A stretch of 64,000 nucleotides of DNA from Anisakis pegreffii. Taxonomy: Eukaryota; Nematoda; Chromadorea; Rhabditida; Anisakidae. The notes below the pieces were generated by a model. It searched no databases and was not told where the DNA came from. It saw only the letters and a program-made list of their open reading frames with translations. Below are positions 34,209-46,554 of this stretch, piece by piece. Each line of letters opens with the position of its first letter. Positions within the stretch are counted from its first letter, which is position 1. The stretch covers positions 19,099-83,098 of the forward strand of contig JAPYMA010000323.1 in NCBI GenBank assembly GCA_035041965.1. The letters run 5' to 3'. The position numbers and the translations under genes were made by a program.

Positions 34209-37200
34209 ATGGAAAGTGATTTCTACTACGAGGATGAGGCGGCCAGTGGCTCAGGACCGTGCTCGTTGCGTGACACCGCACTGTACCAGATCGGAAGAAC
34301 GATCGCCGAAAAAGCGCGAGCACCAGCGCTGCTCACTCCACTACCCTCGGAACTGTCCAATAGTCTTGTGTCGTGTATGCGCATTAAAAGATTGCTGAAT
34401 CCCGAAACAATCCGTTTGCTCGATCAACGATTCACGATCACTGATGTTGGTTTTGAGTGTGTTTTTTGTTTTCAGAGAATTTTATTTCGATTCACTTCTG
34501 ATTGAATCTTTTATTTTAGTTCTTTTTTTTTTCATGTGTTCTCGGCAACCGTTCATCAGTTTTTATGCATTGTTTGCATTTAATCAGCATCGTTCATCGA
34601 ACACTCTTGCATTCTCTTTATTCAATCATCCAAAAAAATATTGTTGGTCAACTGCAGTGTGTAATAACAGTTTTGAAAGAAAGTTATGCAAGGATGCGAA
34701 TGTCATGTGCAAAGAGGGGAGAGGGGGCAGTTTTATTCGCAGAATGATGTGAGGAACTTTTTTGCCAATTATTATGGTGTTTAGCAAATAGTCGTCAATG
34801 TCAACAAGATGGCTGAAGAGTATTAACTTCACCGGTTCAGAGAGAAAATCAGATTCCAGATTCGTATTCGGCATCTCAGATGATGGTATATGAATGACAG
34901 TTTGTGCAGTGATGAAAAGTCAGCTTTTTCAGGCGTTGAAATGCATTATCTGGGCATTGAAGATTACATACCATAAATCAAAATTTTATGCAGCGGTGAC
35001 AGAAAAAAATTTTGTATAGTTGTGAATTAGTTTACAAAGATGTACGAGAAACTGACATTCTTATCATTGCATGACGTTATTTTTTTTTGCTGATTACTCA
35101 CTGTCATGTGTGCCGTCGTGTGCAATTTTGTTATCATTTTTTCAAATGATATCTGATTGAATTCATTTTATTTTATGAAATCAATTATTGTTAAAAGTTG
35201 AGCGAAGGGTTTGGCTGCGTTGGCGTTTGACTTGATAAGAGGAAATTTTTTTATTGACGTATGTCAGATAAACAAGAGCTAAATGAGCGAAATGTTTTCT
35301 GAAAGATAAGAAGATGGGAATGTTTAATGAGAAAAAGAACAGAAAAATGTATCAGCAGCAGTTTTCATCATCTGCTTACGTTTCCTCATTTTATACTCTT
35401 TCAGTTTTTTTTTGTTTTTGCTAGAAGTCAAGTTAAGTTCCTTTTTGTAGTTATTTATTAACATTAGAGCACGTCAGTTTGAGAAGATTTTTTTTTGTTT
35501 TCCTTTCTATTGGAATGTTAGATGCAAGGTATTCTTTAAAAATACTGATTTTGCTGGATCACTTGAAGCTTCTTTATCCCGATATTGCAAAAGGAATTTT
35601 TGTGACCGGTGATTGGAATTTTTCTGTGATTTTTTTCATCACGTATTCATTTTCAGGCGGATTTATCGTTTTGTGAGGTATCCGCCAGTTCATTGGCTAT
35701 ACTGAGGCAACATCGTCTAAGAAGGTTATCACTGCGCCATGCGAAAATGTCGAATAGTTCCTGTTTGGACGTGCGAGGCGTTATAAGAGATCTGAACGCC
35801 GAAACTCGAGCCAACCTAGTCTACCTGAATATTTCCGGTAGGTTTTCGGCAACTATGAATTGAAGATGATTCATGATGAATGTTTCTGCAATATTATGAA
35901 AATTTTTATTTCTGTCACAAGAAATTTGTTTGGTGAATTCATTACACGTTGGTGTATTGTATTCAGTGTTTATTTTTCAAATTTTTATCATATTTCTGGT
36001 TGAACGAAGAAGGGAGAAAAAGAGAGGAGGGGGGGTGGACACAGTATGTAACTTTTAGTTTTTTTTTGATTGTTTCTAATTTCAGGCTCCGTTTCGAATT
36101 TGTTGGGTGTGTTGGAGTTACGCTCTCTGACAACTTTGATTGTGTCGGAGTCGCAAACGTTCGGTGACTACGAACTGAAGATGATTTGTGATGTGTTACC
36201 AGAAATAAGGATTCTGGATTTTTCTTCAACGGCCGTCACTGTAATTTCTCCGCTTACTCAGCTAACGTTAGTTTTCAAATTTTGTCCCAATCAGCTTAAA
36301 TTTTTGAATTTTTCACAATTTTAGTCAGAACATGTCTTTATAACTGCATATTGGAGTGATTTTCTTTTTGGAAGTGATTTTGATTCGGTTTTGTTGAAGT
36401 ATTTTATGGCGATTATTTGGTTTTCAAATGGTGTGTTTTGTTCAGAAAATTGGAGGTGCTTGTGATGCATCGTGTACGATTATCGCATGCGGCTGGAATT
36501 GATCCCGAAACGGGTGTTATAGCAACGCTGAGATCGCTAACGAACCTCACCTATGTGGATGTGTCTGACAAACGAGTCGATGTTACGGCATATAGGTGGG
36601 TCGCCTCGTTTTTATTATGTGATGACAATTTTGAATCTTCTGATCGCAACTTTTTTTGGAATTGAATCTTTTCGGTTCCTTCTGCTTTGGTGCTCTTTGC
36701 ATGTATTCGAAGAATTCCGCCACCGAACTTCATAAAATGTTTGTTAACTGAACTCGACAGTAGGGTATTTTTGTAGTTGTTGTTTTTTGGTCTTGCTTCA
36801 GTTGATTTATTGACTTGTTTACTTTGAGTGCATTTTGAAGATTTTTAGCATGAATTTTTGTTCACAGTCCCATTGGTTATGATTGATGTGTGCTGCTTGA
36901 GAACAAGTGAGCAAAATTCATTCTAGGTCATAAGGAATTTTTTTGCGATTGCTAATTATTTGATTCTATTTTGTTTTGTTTCGTTTATAATTTCACATCA
37001 ACGTAGTCTCTCCGCTGCAGTTGTGCCGTTTTGAATCAGAAAAGGAACCGATCTCGTGAGGTGTTCTTGGAAATCGATTCCGATTTCAGATGGACATTTA
37101 TTTTTTGGAATGTTTCGAAACGAATTGTCTAGGCACAAAAAAATTTGTTCAGTGATTTTTCGTGGGTCTATGAGGATCATGTTGCTGTGAGCATTTGTTC

Positions 37201-40200
37201 ACGTTTGCAGAAAGCGCAGCAATAGGCACACTCAAACAACAGTCGTTGTTTACATTATGTGAGGGGAGTGCAATTGTTGGGAGAACAGGAAATTGAATAA
37301 AAATCGCCACAGGATAGAAATTTGAGTGATGAGATCAGGATGTGATCTGATTTGATCAGTCACAGTTTTTATTGATTCTTCGTCGTTATTGTAGATGACA
37401 AATAAGAGTTTGAAATGGTTCGTGAAAAAAGCTTCCAATGCTTTTTTTTTCAAAATATATTCGTTGTGATTCATTGTGATAAGAAAGTTTTCATCGATAC
37501 TTTGTCGTGGAGGAAAATGGCATTTATAGATTGTTTGTACGTCGAAAATTCGTATTGGTTTTTATCGTAGGAAGGGATGGATTTCAGTTGTCAGAGTAGG
37601 GCGAGGAACAGGGGGAGTAACGGTGGGGTAATGCGACATCAGATAGGCGATGGTTGATTGGAATTTCTGATTAGTTGTTGAAGGGTCGATCAAAAAAGTA
37701 TTTCAAATTCAACGATCGACGAAGTCTTTCAATATTCAAGAACAGATCAGATCGGAGTTCAAAGTGTTTTGGAAATGTGTTGAAATTTGAACTGATTGAA
37801 GAAGAATGGGTGTTGCAGTGATGAACCGATTCAAGTGGACGTAGGCGCAATGATCGTTTGTGAGATACTGGCGAAACGTGAGGCGTGGTGGCCAAATTTA
37901 CGTGTATTCGATGTGGCGGGTAGTGCGTTGCAGTCGGACGGCATCGACGCAATTAGTGATCGTATCACACAATTCATCACTCTACACCCTCGACTTCAGT
38001 ATATCTCAATTTTGGATACACCTCTGAATCGACATCCCTATCAGTACCCGCATCACAGGGATATTCCTCTACAGGTGAGTGGCTTACAATCAGCTGGTTG
38101 TTCATTAACTGAATCCCAAATTGATGCTTCATGGTTTTACTATTGCATCATGCAGAGATGATAGTCATTTTGTTAGAAACTTACTAGGGTTTTTATGATG
38201 ATTATTGCCCAAAAACATTTTGTGCGATCGTGATCGATGATTTATGAGTGTGATAGTGCGTTCAGTTTTTTTGGTGTTCAGTTTCGACCCGGTGGGTCTT
38301 AGAGATGATGAATGTTTTAGAACAAGAAACCAGTAGTTGTGTGTCGTTTTTAGGTTAGGGAGAAGAATTATTATCTTTAGTACATAGAGCGATGGAACAG
38401 TTGAACTTGACGAAGAAATAGTTTTAAAATAGTGTTTAGAACAAGGGAAGCAAAAGTTTAATTGCGATCGCTAGTTAGTGAAAAGAAAGTTAGGATTGTG
38501 TGTTCATTTGCTTAAAGTGATGTACTGATGATAGTATGAGATAACAGTAATGATATTGATAGGGTCAGTAATGTGAACAGTGATATTAACGGCAGTTGAT
38601 GAATTGATGAGATGAGAAGTTACAGGGGTAGATCTGATCGTTCTATTGAAAAATTGATGTGAATAGAGCGACGAAATTTTTCTTTACTTTGATTTTTAAA
38701 AATTTCCCGCGATGACAAAGCAGCAAGCCTTAAGAGTTTTTGGCCTTTAGATCGCAAACGGTGGAACACGAGCACAGTGCTTGTTGGCGTTGCAACGATA
38801 TTGGCGATCGGATCGGGAGGCATTTACGGCACACTCCCTACAGGCCGTCTACTATTTGTTGCAGAGTTCTTATGATGAATTTCAACCGAGTGATTTGAGA
38901 CTTGCAGTTCGGGTGAGTTTCCTCTTCAACAATTGTGTTAAATATTGAATGAAAAAGTTTTTGTTAAATAGTGAATGAAGAGGTTTTTATGTTTGAGTAT
39001 GCATATTGATGTCCATTGATGACAGTTTTAACTGCACGCAATATTGATAATCAAATATGAAAATCTTAGTTGTTTTTTTGTTATTAGCTTGAAACATTTA
39101 AAATTTGGCTCACTCCAATCTAACTACAATCCCAGTCGGCAATGTTCCATATTGAATGTGGGTGTATGTTTGAAAACCCAGGATGAAATGGAACAAAATG
39201 AAACTTGAGAAGAAAGCTTGAAGGGATGTTAGAAGAATTTTGTTTAGAGATTTTGTGAATTTATAGGGAATCGTTCTATCGATGGGTAATCATACGGCAA
39301 ATTTGGCGATACAAATGGCCGGTTCAGCTTGTTTATATCATTTGTGCAAGTGGGTCTTCATCTTCACCTTCTTTGGCTGTTCTTTTTTGTTTCCGTTGTT
39401 TATTTTTCCGTTAAATTCTTTCTCTAAAATTAATTATTTGTGAACTTTGATTTGATCTCCAACGATTTCTGATTGGTTTTGATTATGTTATAGTATTGAG
39501 ATGTTGAGTTTGTCAGTGTTTATTGATTCGACACATTTGTTCATTTGTTTGTTTTAAAAAATAAATATTGCAGATTGAAGCGTTCGAGAACGTTGACAGC
39601 AATGGAAACGCGACGATGTGTTGATAGGTGTTTAGATGCGGCTGAGAAACATGCGAAAATATTACAAGTTAGTTGATTCAGAGGATTTCAGTGCATCCAG
39701 AATGATTTTAGAATTAACGATGGGAAGAATTTGCGATAGATAGTGATTGTTAAAAATGTGACGAAATTTGTGCTAAGAGATTGGGTGTTATTTACATGAT
39801 TGGTTTACCTAAAGATAAAAAATGTATTAGAAAATGAAGATTAGAGAGAAAAATGAAGTGAGTTCATCAGCTGTCATCGGTTTAGTGGTCTGTTTTGTTG
39901 TCAGTACTGATAATCAAATATGAAAATCTTAGTTGTTTTTTTGTTATTAGCTTGAAACATTTAAAATTTGGCTCACTCCAATCTAACTACAATCCCAGTC
40001 GGCAATGTTCCATGTAGGAATATGAGCATATGTTTGAAAAGTTAGAATGAAATGGAATAAAATGAGACTTGAGAAGAAAGCTTGAAGAGATAGATGTTAC
40101 AAGAATTTTGTTGAGAGATGTTAGAACAAAAATGAGTGAATGATAAAGCGCGATTGCAGTTGCAAAAGAACGTGTGGCTAACAATCTGCAATGATCATCT

Positions 40201-42161
40201 GTTGCAAACACAAAATATCGATATGTATCGAACTTGCGCAGTTGCCCTGGAAGCGATGGTCAACACCAGAGATCCATCGGTGTCGAGGTATGGTTTGCAG
40301 GGATTGAAGTGCTTCAGTTTGTTGATTTTGAGTTTGATCATATAAGCGTTCAGTAAGATGTCAGATGATCTTTAGAAATGTTTTTTTTTAAATTTAATTT
40401 TCAGAATGACGATCGCAATTGTCTCAATCTTAGCACCAAAGATTCCGACCACTCAGAGTCATGCGCTAGCAACGAATCATCGTTATGTGCGTTATCTGAT
40501 CGATGTGATTCGTGAGAATATTCCTGCATCGGATGCGCCGAATGATAATTTCAATGATTTTACAATCAAATTCACTCTGTCCGCATTATGGAACTTAACA
40601 GGTTTTTCGAAATATCTTTGCGTTTGCTTTTGAATTTTGTGTTGATAAAAAGCTGATTTAAAGATGACAGAAGTGTGAAGGTTCATTCTTTCATCATTGC
40701 AGATGAATCTCCAGAAACTTGTCAACTGTTCGTTGATCTAGGCGGTTTGGATGCCGCACTAGAAACGTTGGATCGTTTCACGACGAGTGCTAATATTCAG
40801 ACAAAAGTTCTTGGACTATTGGTTAGTAGTTACTTTTTTGTTTTTCTGAAAAAAAGTTTTTTGGTGGGTTCATTTCTTTTGTAGTAATGTTGGATTCCAT
40901 AGTACAACGAATGGTTGAAAATATCATTTCTTTATGTGTACGTGAATGTTTTGAGTTGTTGTTATGGCGTCTTGCAAATGATTTTTTATTTGTTGTTTCA
41001 GAATAATGTTGCAGAGGTGAAATATTTACAAGAATATATGTTACAATCGAAATGTATTGAATCTGTTTTGTAAGTTTGTTCTCATTGTCAGTTTGCGTTT
41101 CTGAGACATGGTTTTCATTTTTTTTTCATTTTTAGGACTTTTCACTTGAACTTGTGAAACTTTTTACTATCGGCAACAGAGCATGATAAGGTTGAAACTT
41201 TGGAAAGGCATCGTCGTCTTCGATGGAATTTGCATTTTATGGTTTATCGATGAAAGTGGTCAGTTGTCGTTAACGATTGTTTTGTTTAGACGACTGCTGG
41301 ACAGTGATCTGAAAACAGATGGCATTCGACATCAGGAGGCGAATCGCCGCATTGATGTGTCGTATTTTGCTGCCGGTATTTTAGCGAATTTACTCCTCTC
41401 AAGACCGTGGAATTTTGAGCCTTCATCAGCCACCTGTAATGAAGCACTCGTGAGTTTTTTCGTTCAGTTTTTGTTGTTTATTTCTCGTTTGTTTGTGGTG
41501 TTTGAAATGTTGCTAATGTGAAGTTGGTTAAATGAGAGATCGATTTTGACGGTTTGTTTCTAACGTTATGAAAGTTTCAGATAGCTGCGGTCAGGCGATG
41601 GCCAAATCCAATTTTGACAATGGTGGCGTATCGGTAAGTTGTGAAGTTTTAATTCGTTCTGCCTTAAGCCGTAGTTTAAAGTTAGATTGATGAGTAACAT
41701 AATATGTATGGTGTTTATACGTATCTGTTTATTGGTTACATATTTTTTTGCGATTTTGAATCAGTGTTTAAAATGTTCCTGAAATTATACTGAGCTGTAA
41801 ATCTTTTCGGGTTATTTGGAAGCATTGATTTTCATTGATTGGTTTCAGGTCATTCTCGCCATTTTTCGCCCTGTTGGAACGAGACGATCTAGCCGGTGCT
41901 CAGATGTGGGCCGCATGGGCCATCCAACATGTGTGCAGTAATGATCGAAATAATGGCTACATTCAAATGTTGATTGCACAAGGCGGACGGGATGTGGTGA
42001 AACGACTGTGTGGCTCAAAAGAGGCGCATCCGGATGTGATTCAGTTAGCGAACTCAATTCTGGAGATGATCGAAAATGGTGGCAGTAGTGTTATTTCGGG
42101 GGATGGTTCGTGTACGGCAACTGCAAATGATTTCAACCCAACGTCGACATTGGTCGCCTAG
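34209..42161 (+). CDS. zyg-11: ZYG-11 family CUL2 ubiquitin ligase substrate receptor
   Basis: ZYG-11 proteins recruit substrates, including N-terminal-glycine degrons, to CUL2-elongin E3 ligases; in C. elegans the gene is needed for meiosis II and embryo polarity. Fifteen exons: 34209-34445, 35657-35837, 36086-36266, 36446-36595, 37819-38074, 38751-38912, 39267-39349, 39574-39667, 40160-40287, 40405-40601, 40703-40821, 41002-41069, 41290-41449, 41581-41633 and 41849-42161. They encode 793 aa, near the C. elegans length, with every phase closing. Residues 19-28 ([10 protein letters not shown]) fit a BC box with Ala for Cys, and LPSELSNSL (45-53) fits the Cul2 box. Leucine-rich repeats follow ([28 protein letters not shown]). 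The C-terminal armadillo part has [46 protein letters not shown] and [14 protein letters not shown], closer to ZYG11 than to ZER1. The C-terminal tail after EMIENGG is Ser/Thr-rich and unmatched. Confidence 0.94.
39045..39235 (+). repeat. Intronic direct repeat, copy 1 (zyg-11 intron 6)
   Basis: The first 106 bases (39045-39150) are identical to 39908-40013. The next 85 or so bases remain clearly similar (gaatgaaatgga, cttgagaagaaagcttgaag, agaattttgtt) but with substitutions. Non-coding; it ends about 30 bases before the acceptor of exon 7. Confidence 0.9.
39908..40108 (+). repeat. Intronic direct repeat, copy 2 (zyg-11 intron 8)
   Basis: Second copy of the repeat at 39045-39235, in the same orientation and 863 bases downstream, lying before exon 9. 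The perfect 106-base core (ending ggcaatgttccat) beside a clearly diverged remainder points either to gene conversion of the core or to two separate events. Confidence 0.9.
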
Positions 42162-45100
42162 GCTCAGATGTACGCGCATAGATTCTTTTGTGTTTGTTTG
42201 ATTGTTTTTTGTTGTCTTTTTTGATTGTTTCAATGAGATTACTGTTATTTTGAATCGAATTTGGAATTTTTGTGGCTTTGACCACAACAACAATGCTCAT
42301 TTCATGGTGTATCCAGATTTGTTATTGTAAGGAGTGGCTGAAGTTTTTTTTTCCATCGCAATACTGAGTGGTTAGCGAATTCGCTATGGAATCCGCTTTC
42401 TGAATGTTTGCTTGATTTTGAAGAGAAGTCATTGTATTATATAAAAATTGCGGTGGAACTTTCGAAAAATTTTTGTTTGCTATCCCAGAAAGTATGTATT
42501 TGATACTTTGACTAACTGATCGCCGCGTGAACGGTCATCATTCGGTCGATCGATGGTGATTTGTATAATTGTTTTTGATTTGGTATATCATCTCGAATAA
42601 TTTTTATGTTGTGATTTAATCAGTGTACTAAAAACAATATGGTATCGTGTGTGGAATTGTGTGCTATATAGTTGAATATTATGTTTGATGCCATTTGAGA
42701 TGTATTCAGTGAAGTTGAAATGCTGTTATACTTTAATGAAACATAATTAAGTAAAATGTAATATTATCTATAATATAATTTACATTGTGAACGCGCGAAC
42801 TGAGTGTATTTCATCCTTTTAAGAATGATATTAATGAAATATTGTGGTGATGATAAGATTTTAAGTGATATTATCATCACTATCATTTTATTATCATATC
42901 ATAATTTTATTCGTCTTATATACGTACTTGCAAAAATGAATGCGAATAATAATACTCTTGTATATTTCTGTGTATATGAAACAATTTTTTTGTATTTTGT
43001 TTCGTTTTTTTCGCGTGTTTTTTTGTATTGTTTTGTGTGCATTGATGGCGCATATCGGGTTTGTTTCTTCTACTACTCTAATATATGTCATTGAGATGGT
43101 GTTGATAAAATGTTTAACGTTGCGATAAGTTTGAGGATTTTCGATCAAAAAAGCTCTGGAATAGATGTAGAATTGGATTAGTTTAACTGGAAAGCTTCCA
43201 AATTGACGGTGATTTGAAAGAATCCAGTTGAGAAACAGGGTTTGAATATTCCGAATGACTTTGTTTTTGCTTTGTTATGATAGGAGAACTAAAAATCTGT
43301 TTCAGAATGATTTGAAAAGGATTTGGAATAAAATAAATGCAGTGACAACTAACTGCAGTGTATCAGGAAGCATTTGTGAAATTTCACGGGGAAGGGTTAC
43401 TTATGATATTAGAGTTGGAGGTTGGAAAACTGTTTATTGACTTGGGGGAGAGTGGAGAAGAGGAAGCGGGGAATATTGTGAATCTCTTGGAACAGTTGAT
43501 GGATGATAATGGTTGCGTGTCAGTAGTTGTGGTGTTGGTGAAATATTAGGGTAGTGTCATTTTAATGCGATGTATTTCTATCACATTTGATTGGTTCTAT
43601 GATAATTTTGTTTTGTTGTTTTTTTTTGTTTTGCAATTTTTTTCATTTCGTTTTCAGTACGTTCATTCTTCCATTACGCCATACTCTCGTATATTGGTTA
43701 CGTTTTTTGCGTTGATAATTTTCATTTTCAGTTGCAAAATCAATCGGTTTTGTGAAAATTTTAGCATGAAATTTATGAAGATCATAATTATTATATATGT
43801 ATAGCATTGTCAACAACAAGGGGGTTTTCTGTTCTCGAAAGATGACATTTATAGCGAGAAATGTTGATGTTTAAAGTCAAAATTATTGATTGTTATTTTA
43901 AAATCTGGATCTACGATATTGACAGCAAAATTGATCAGATGAAGAATTACTCTCTTGTCCGTATTTTGTGACGCTGGTTGACCGAGTTCAGTAGTGATAT
44001 TTTCAGTTGAAATTTGATGATTTCTTGAAGGTGATTGATTAGCAAAGAGCTGAGTGTTTCTTACTTGAATTGTTTGAGTTTCTTTCGAATACTGCAGCGT
44101 TTCATTGGAATGCAATTTTCTTGTAATACAATAACTTTCGAAAGATCACTTTGACTTGTTAAAAATTTATTTGAAAAATTAATCAGCAGTGGAGTTACAA
44201 GTTTAAACGAAAATTTGGAATTAGCGATTAGCGGACTAATTTTGCTGATTGTGAAGAGCGTCCTAGCGAAAGCTTTGGTTATTTTTTCTGGTCAACAGCG
44301 CTTTTAATGAAAAGTTTCTTTCTGCTATTCTCTTGTCAGTGTCACTAGTAGCGGGTTATTTTTAACGGAACAAAAATAATTTTTTAGCGAATCAGCGAAT
44401 GGTACAGCTCTATCTTTTTCAGTACCAGTCACTGGTTGTTGTTGTTATCATTAAAAGTTTCAATGTTGTACAATGATTGCGGGAAAAAAGCATGCATGTA
44501 TATCTGCTGTATCGCTCATCTGTGTACGAATTTGTAAGATATAAACGATTTTTAGAAAGTGAAACTTTGTTTTTACATCTTTTCTCTTTGATTCTTCTCG
44601 GTCATCATAACAAACGTGGTTTTGAACAGTGCTGATTATTAATAACATTTATGAACGACAAATCGAAAATATCGAAATTTGATGATATGGCGATTGGTTG
44701 AAGTACTTGAGACCTTTAAATATGAACGACATAACCTTTAAATGAACGACAACTCAAAAATATCGAAATTTGGTGGTTGGTTGAAGTACTTGAGAAAGTA
44801 TCAGTGCTGAAGATGTTTACGTATCCTTGCAAAAAGCTAGATATTGTCGATTTGTTGAATGCCGTATAATCTTGATAAAGCTGATCAGCGAGTGATCATC
44901 GACAATGGTGAAGAGGAAAAATCTTATCAAAATATGGGTAACGATTGGTGAAATGTGATGAAGATGATACAGTCATGTGGAGTTGGTCACTTTTGAATGT
45001 TAAAACTTGAAGGACGATTTGATGATTGGTCACGAAGAGAAACAGGCAAATACCAATTAGTTATCATGATGACAGGAATTTAACTATAAATTGTCATGAT

Positions 45101-46554
45101 CTAGTGAGATAATTTGGAAACTCTCATAGAATTCAATTGAAAAACCGCATTTCTTGAGTGCTGTGAATTGGTTTTGGTATGCAGTGGCGTTGACTGTTTT
45201 TAGGTTTTCAGTTCCCCAAGGCTCTTGGACACCGCAATGAAAATGGTCAATGGGTCATTGATGTAGTCACATGTGCACTCATTATTTCTCCACTCAGTTC
45301 TCTGCTTGAATTTATGTTAGACGTCGTTCACCTTGTCCACGAACTGCAGGAAGGTTCATTATGATCCGGCTTGTTCAGAAGCAAATTGTAATGCCACTCT
45401 CAGAAAATATATTCCTATTCGAATTTTCCTTGGGCTCGGAAGATGGTTTCCTGAATACTACCAAAGAATACTCTAAAAGACTCTGTTTTGAACTGAATGC
45501 AAGTCTTAGTGCGTTTATTTCCAACCAAACTGTAGAATCAAGAATTTGAGAGCCAATGTAATGCCATACATTCAAATGACCGTTCCAATTTTGGAATAAG
45601 TTTTGCGAACTAGTTGCAATTACCATGCATGATGCATATTTTACACATCGATTCGGTTCAATTTTATACAATAGATACAAAATTTTTTCAGTTCAGAACA
45701 ATGAAATAAATTTGAATAGTATGAATGAATATCACATACACAAACAATAAATTATGCGAAATGCGAACAAAAAATAATTTCGATTAATTTTTTTCATTTG
45801 ATATATTATACGCATTTGAAACATTAATTACGATGTTACCGAGTAGAACGAACGATTTCACACGATATATAGAGAATTTTGAAAGAAACAATTTGAAAAA
45901 TCACTCGAGTGATAATGGATTTAACGAGAGATAAATTGAGGATTACGTCATAAAAACGAAGCAATCCGTTATAATTACCTGCATCAGCTGATTTAAAAGG
46001 ACTTCTGATAAGATTGTGGTGATAAAGCAACACATACACGGAATCAAAAACTCAACAAACAATTCATGAATAACCACAAAGCAGCCAAACTGTAACACTT
46101 CTCAATGGAGACAATAGGAGACGAGTGTCGATCACATTATGAATCTGACTGCTCAAAGAATCGGCAATAGCTTTCAGTACTGATCACGAATCATCATAGT
46201 TCCAGAATAATCAAATAATTCAGAAGCAGAATGATTTCTGGAGTGAGAATCTTTTTCCCTCAAAAATAAATATGAATAAAAGTGAAGTGATCAGTTTGCC
46301 GTCTTATTTGATCTAAAACACATCGGAAATTCCAAAAATTCGCATGTTCTTCGAGTGATTTCTTAGATGATGACCATTCGTCTTAAAAGTCACAATAAAA
46401 AATTATTCGTGAACATGAGTGAGCTTTCCGAACTTATTTGTTCACCTTGATGATAAGATTTTGCTCTGACCAAGCACTCATATGAAGGTTCATTTGACAT
46501 ACCGAACGAAACCTGTGAACTCAACATCTGGTGCGTACCTACTTACATGCAGTT
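42162..46554. other. Convergent intergenic region between zyg-11 and the T-box gene
   Basis: Both neighbouring genes end here, so 3' UTRs are expected at each side. The sequence is T-rich on the left. It holds a local tandem duplication at about 44655-44790 (two copies of a TGAACGACAA...GTTGAAGTACTTGAGA block). The ORFs in this stretch are short and carry no recognised motif. Confidence 0.55.

Noticed and set aside
41137..41289. Earlier acceptor (TTTTTAG at 41137) for zyg-11 exon 13
   Set aside because: Splicing there meets a stop within eight codons. The TTTAG acceptor at 41289 keeps phase and gives the conserved RLLDSDLK...[13 protein letters not shown].
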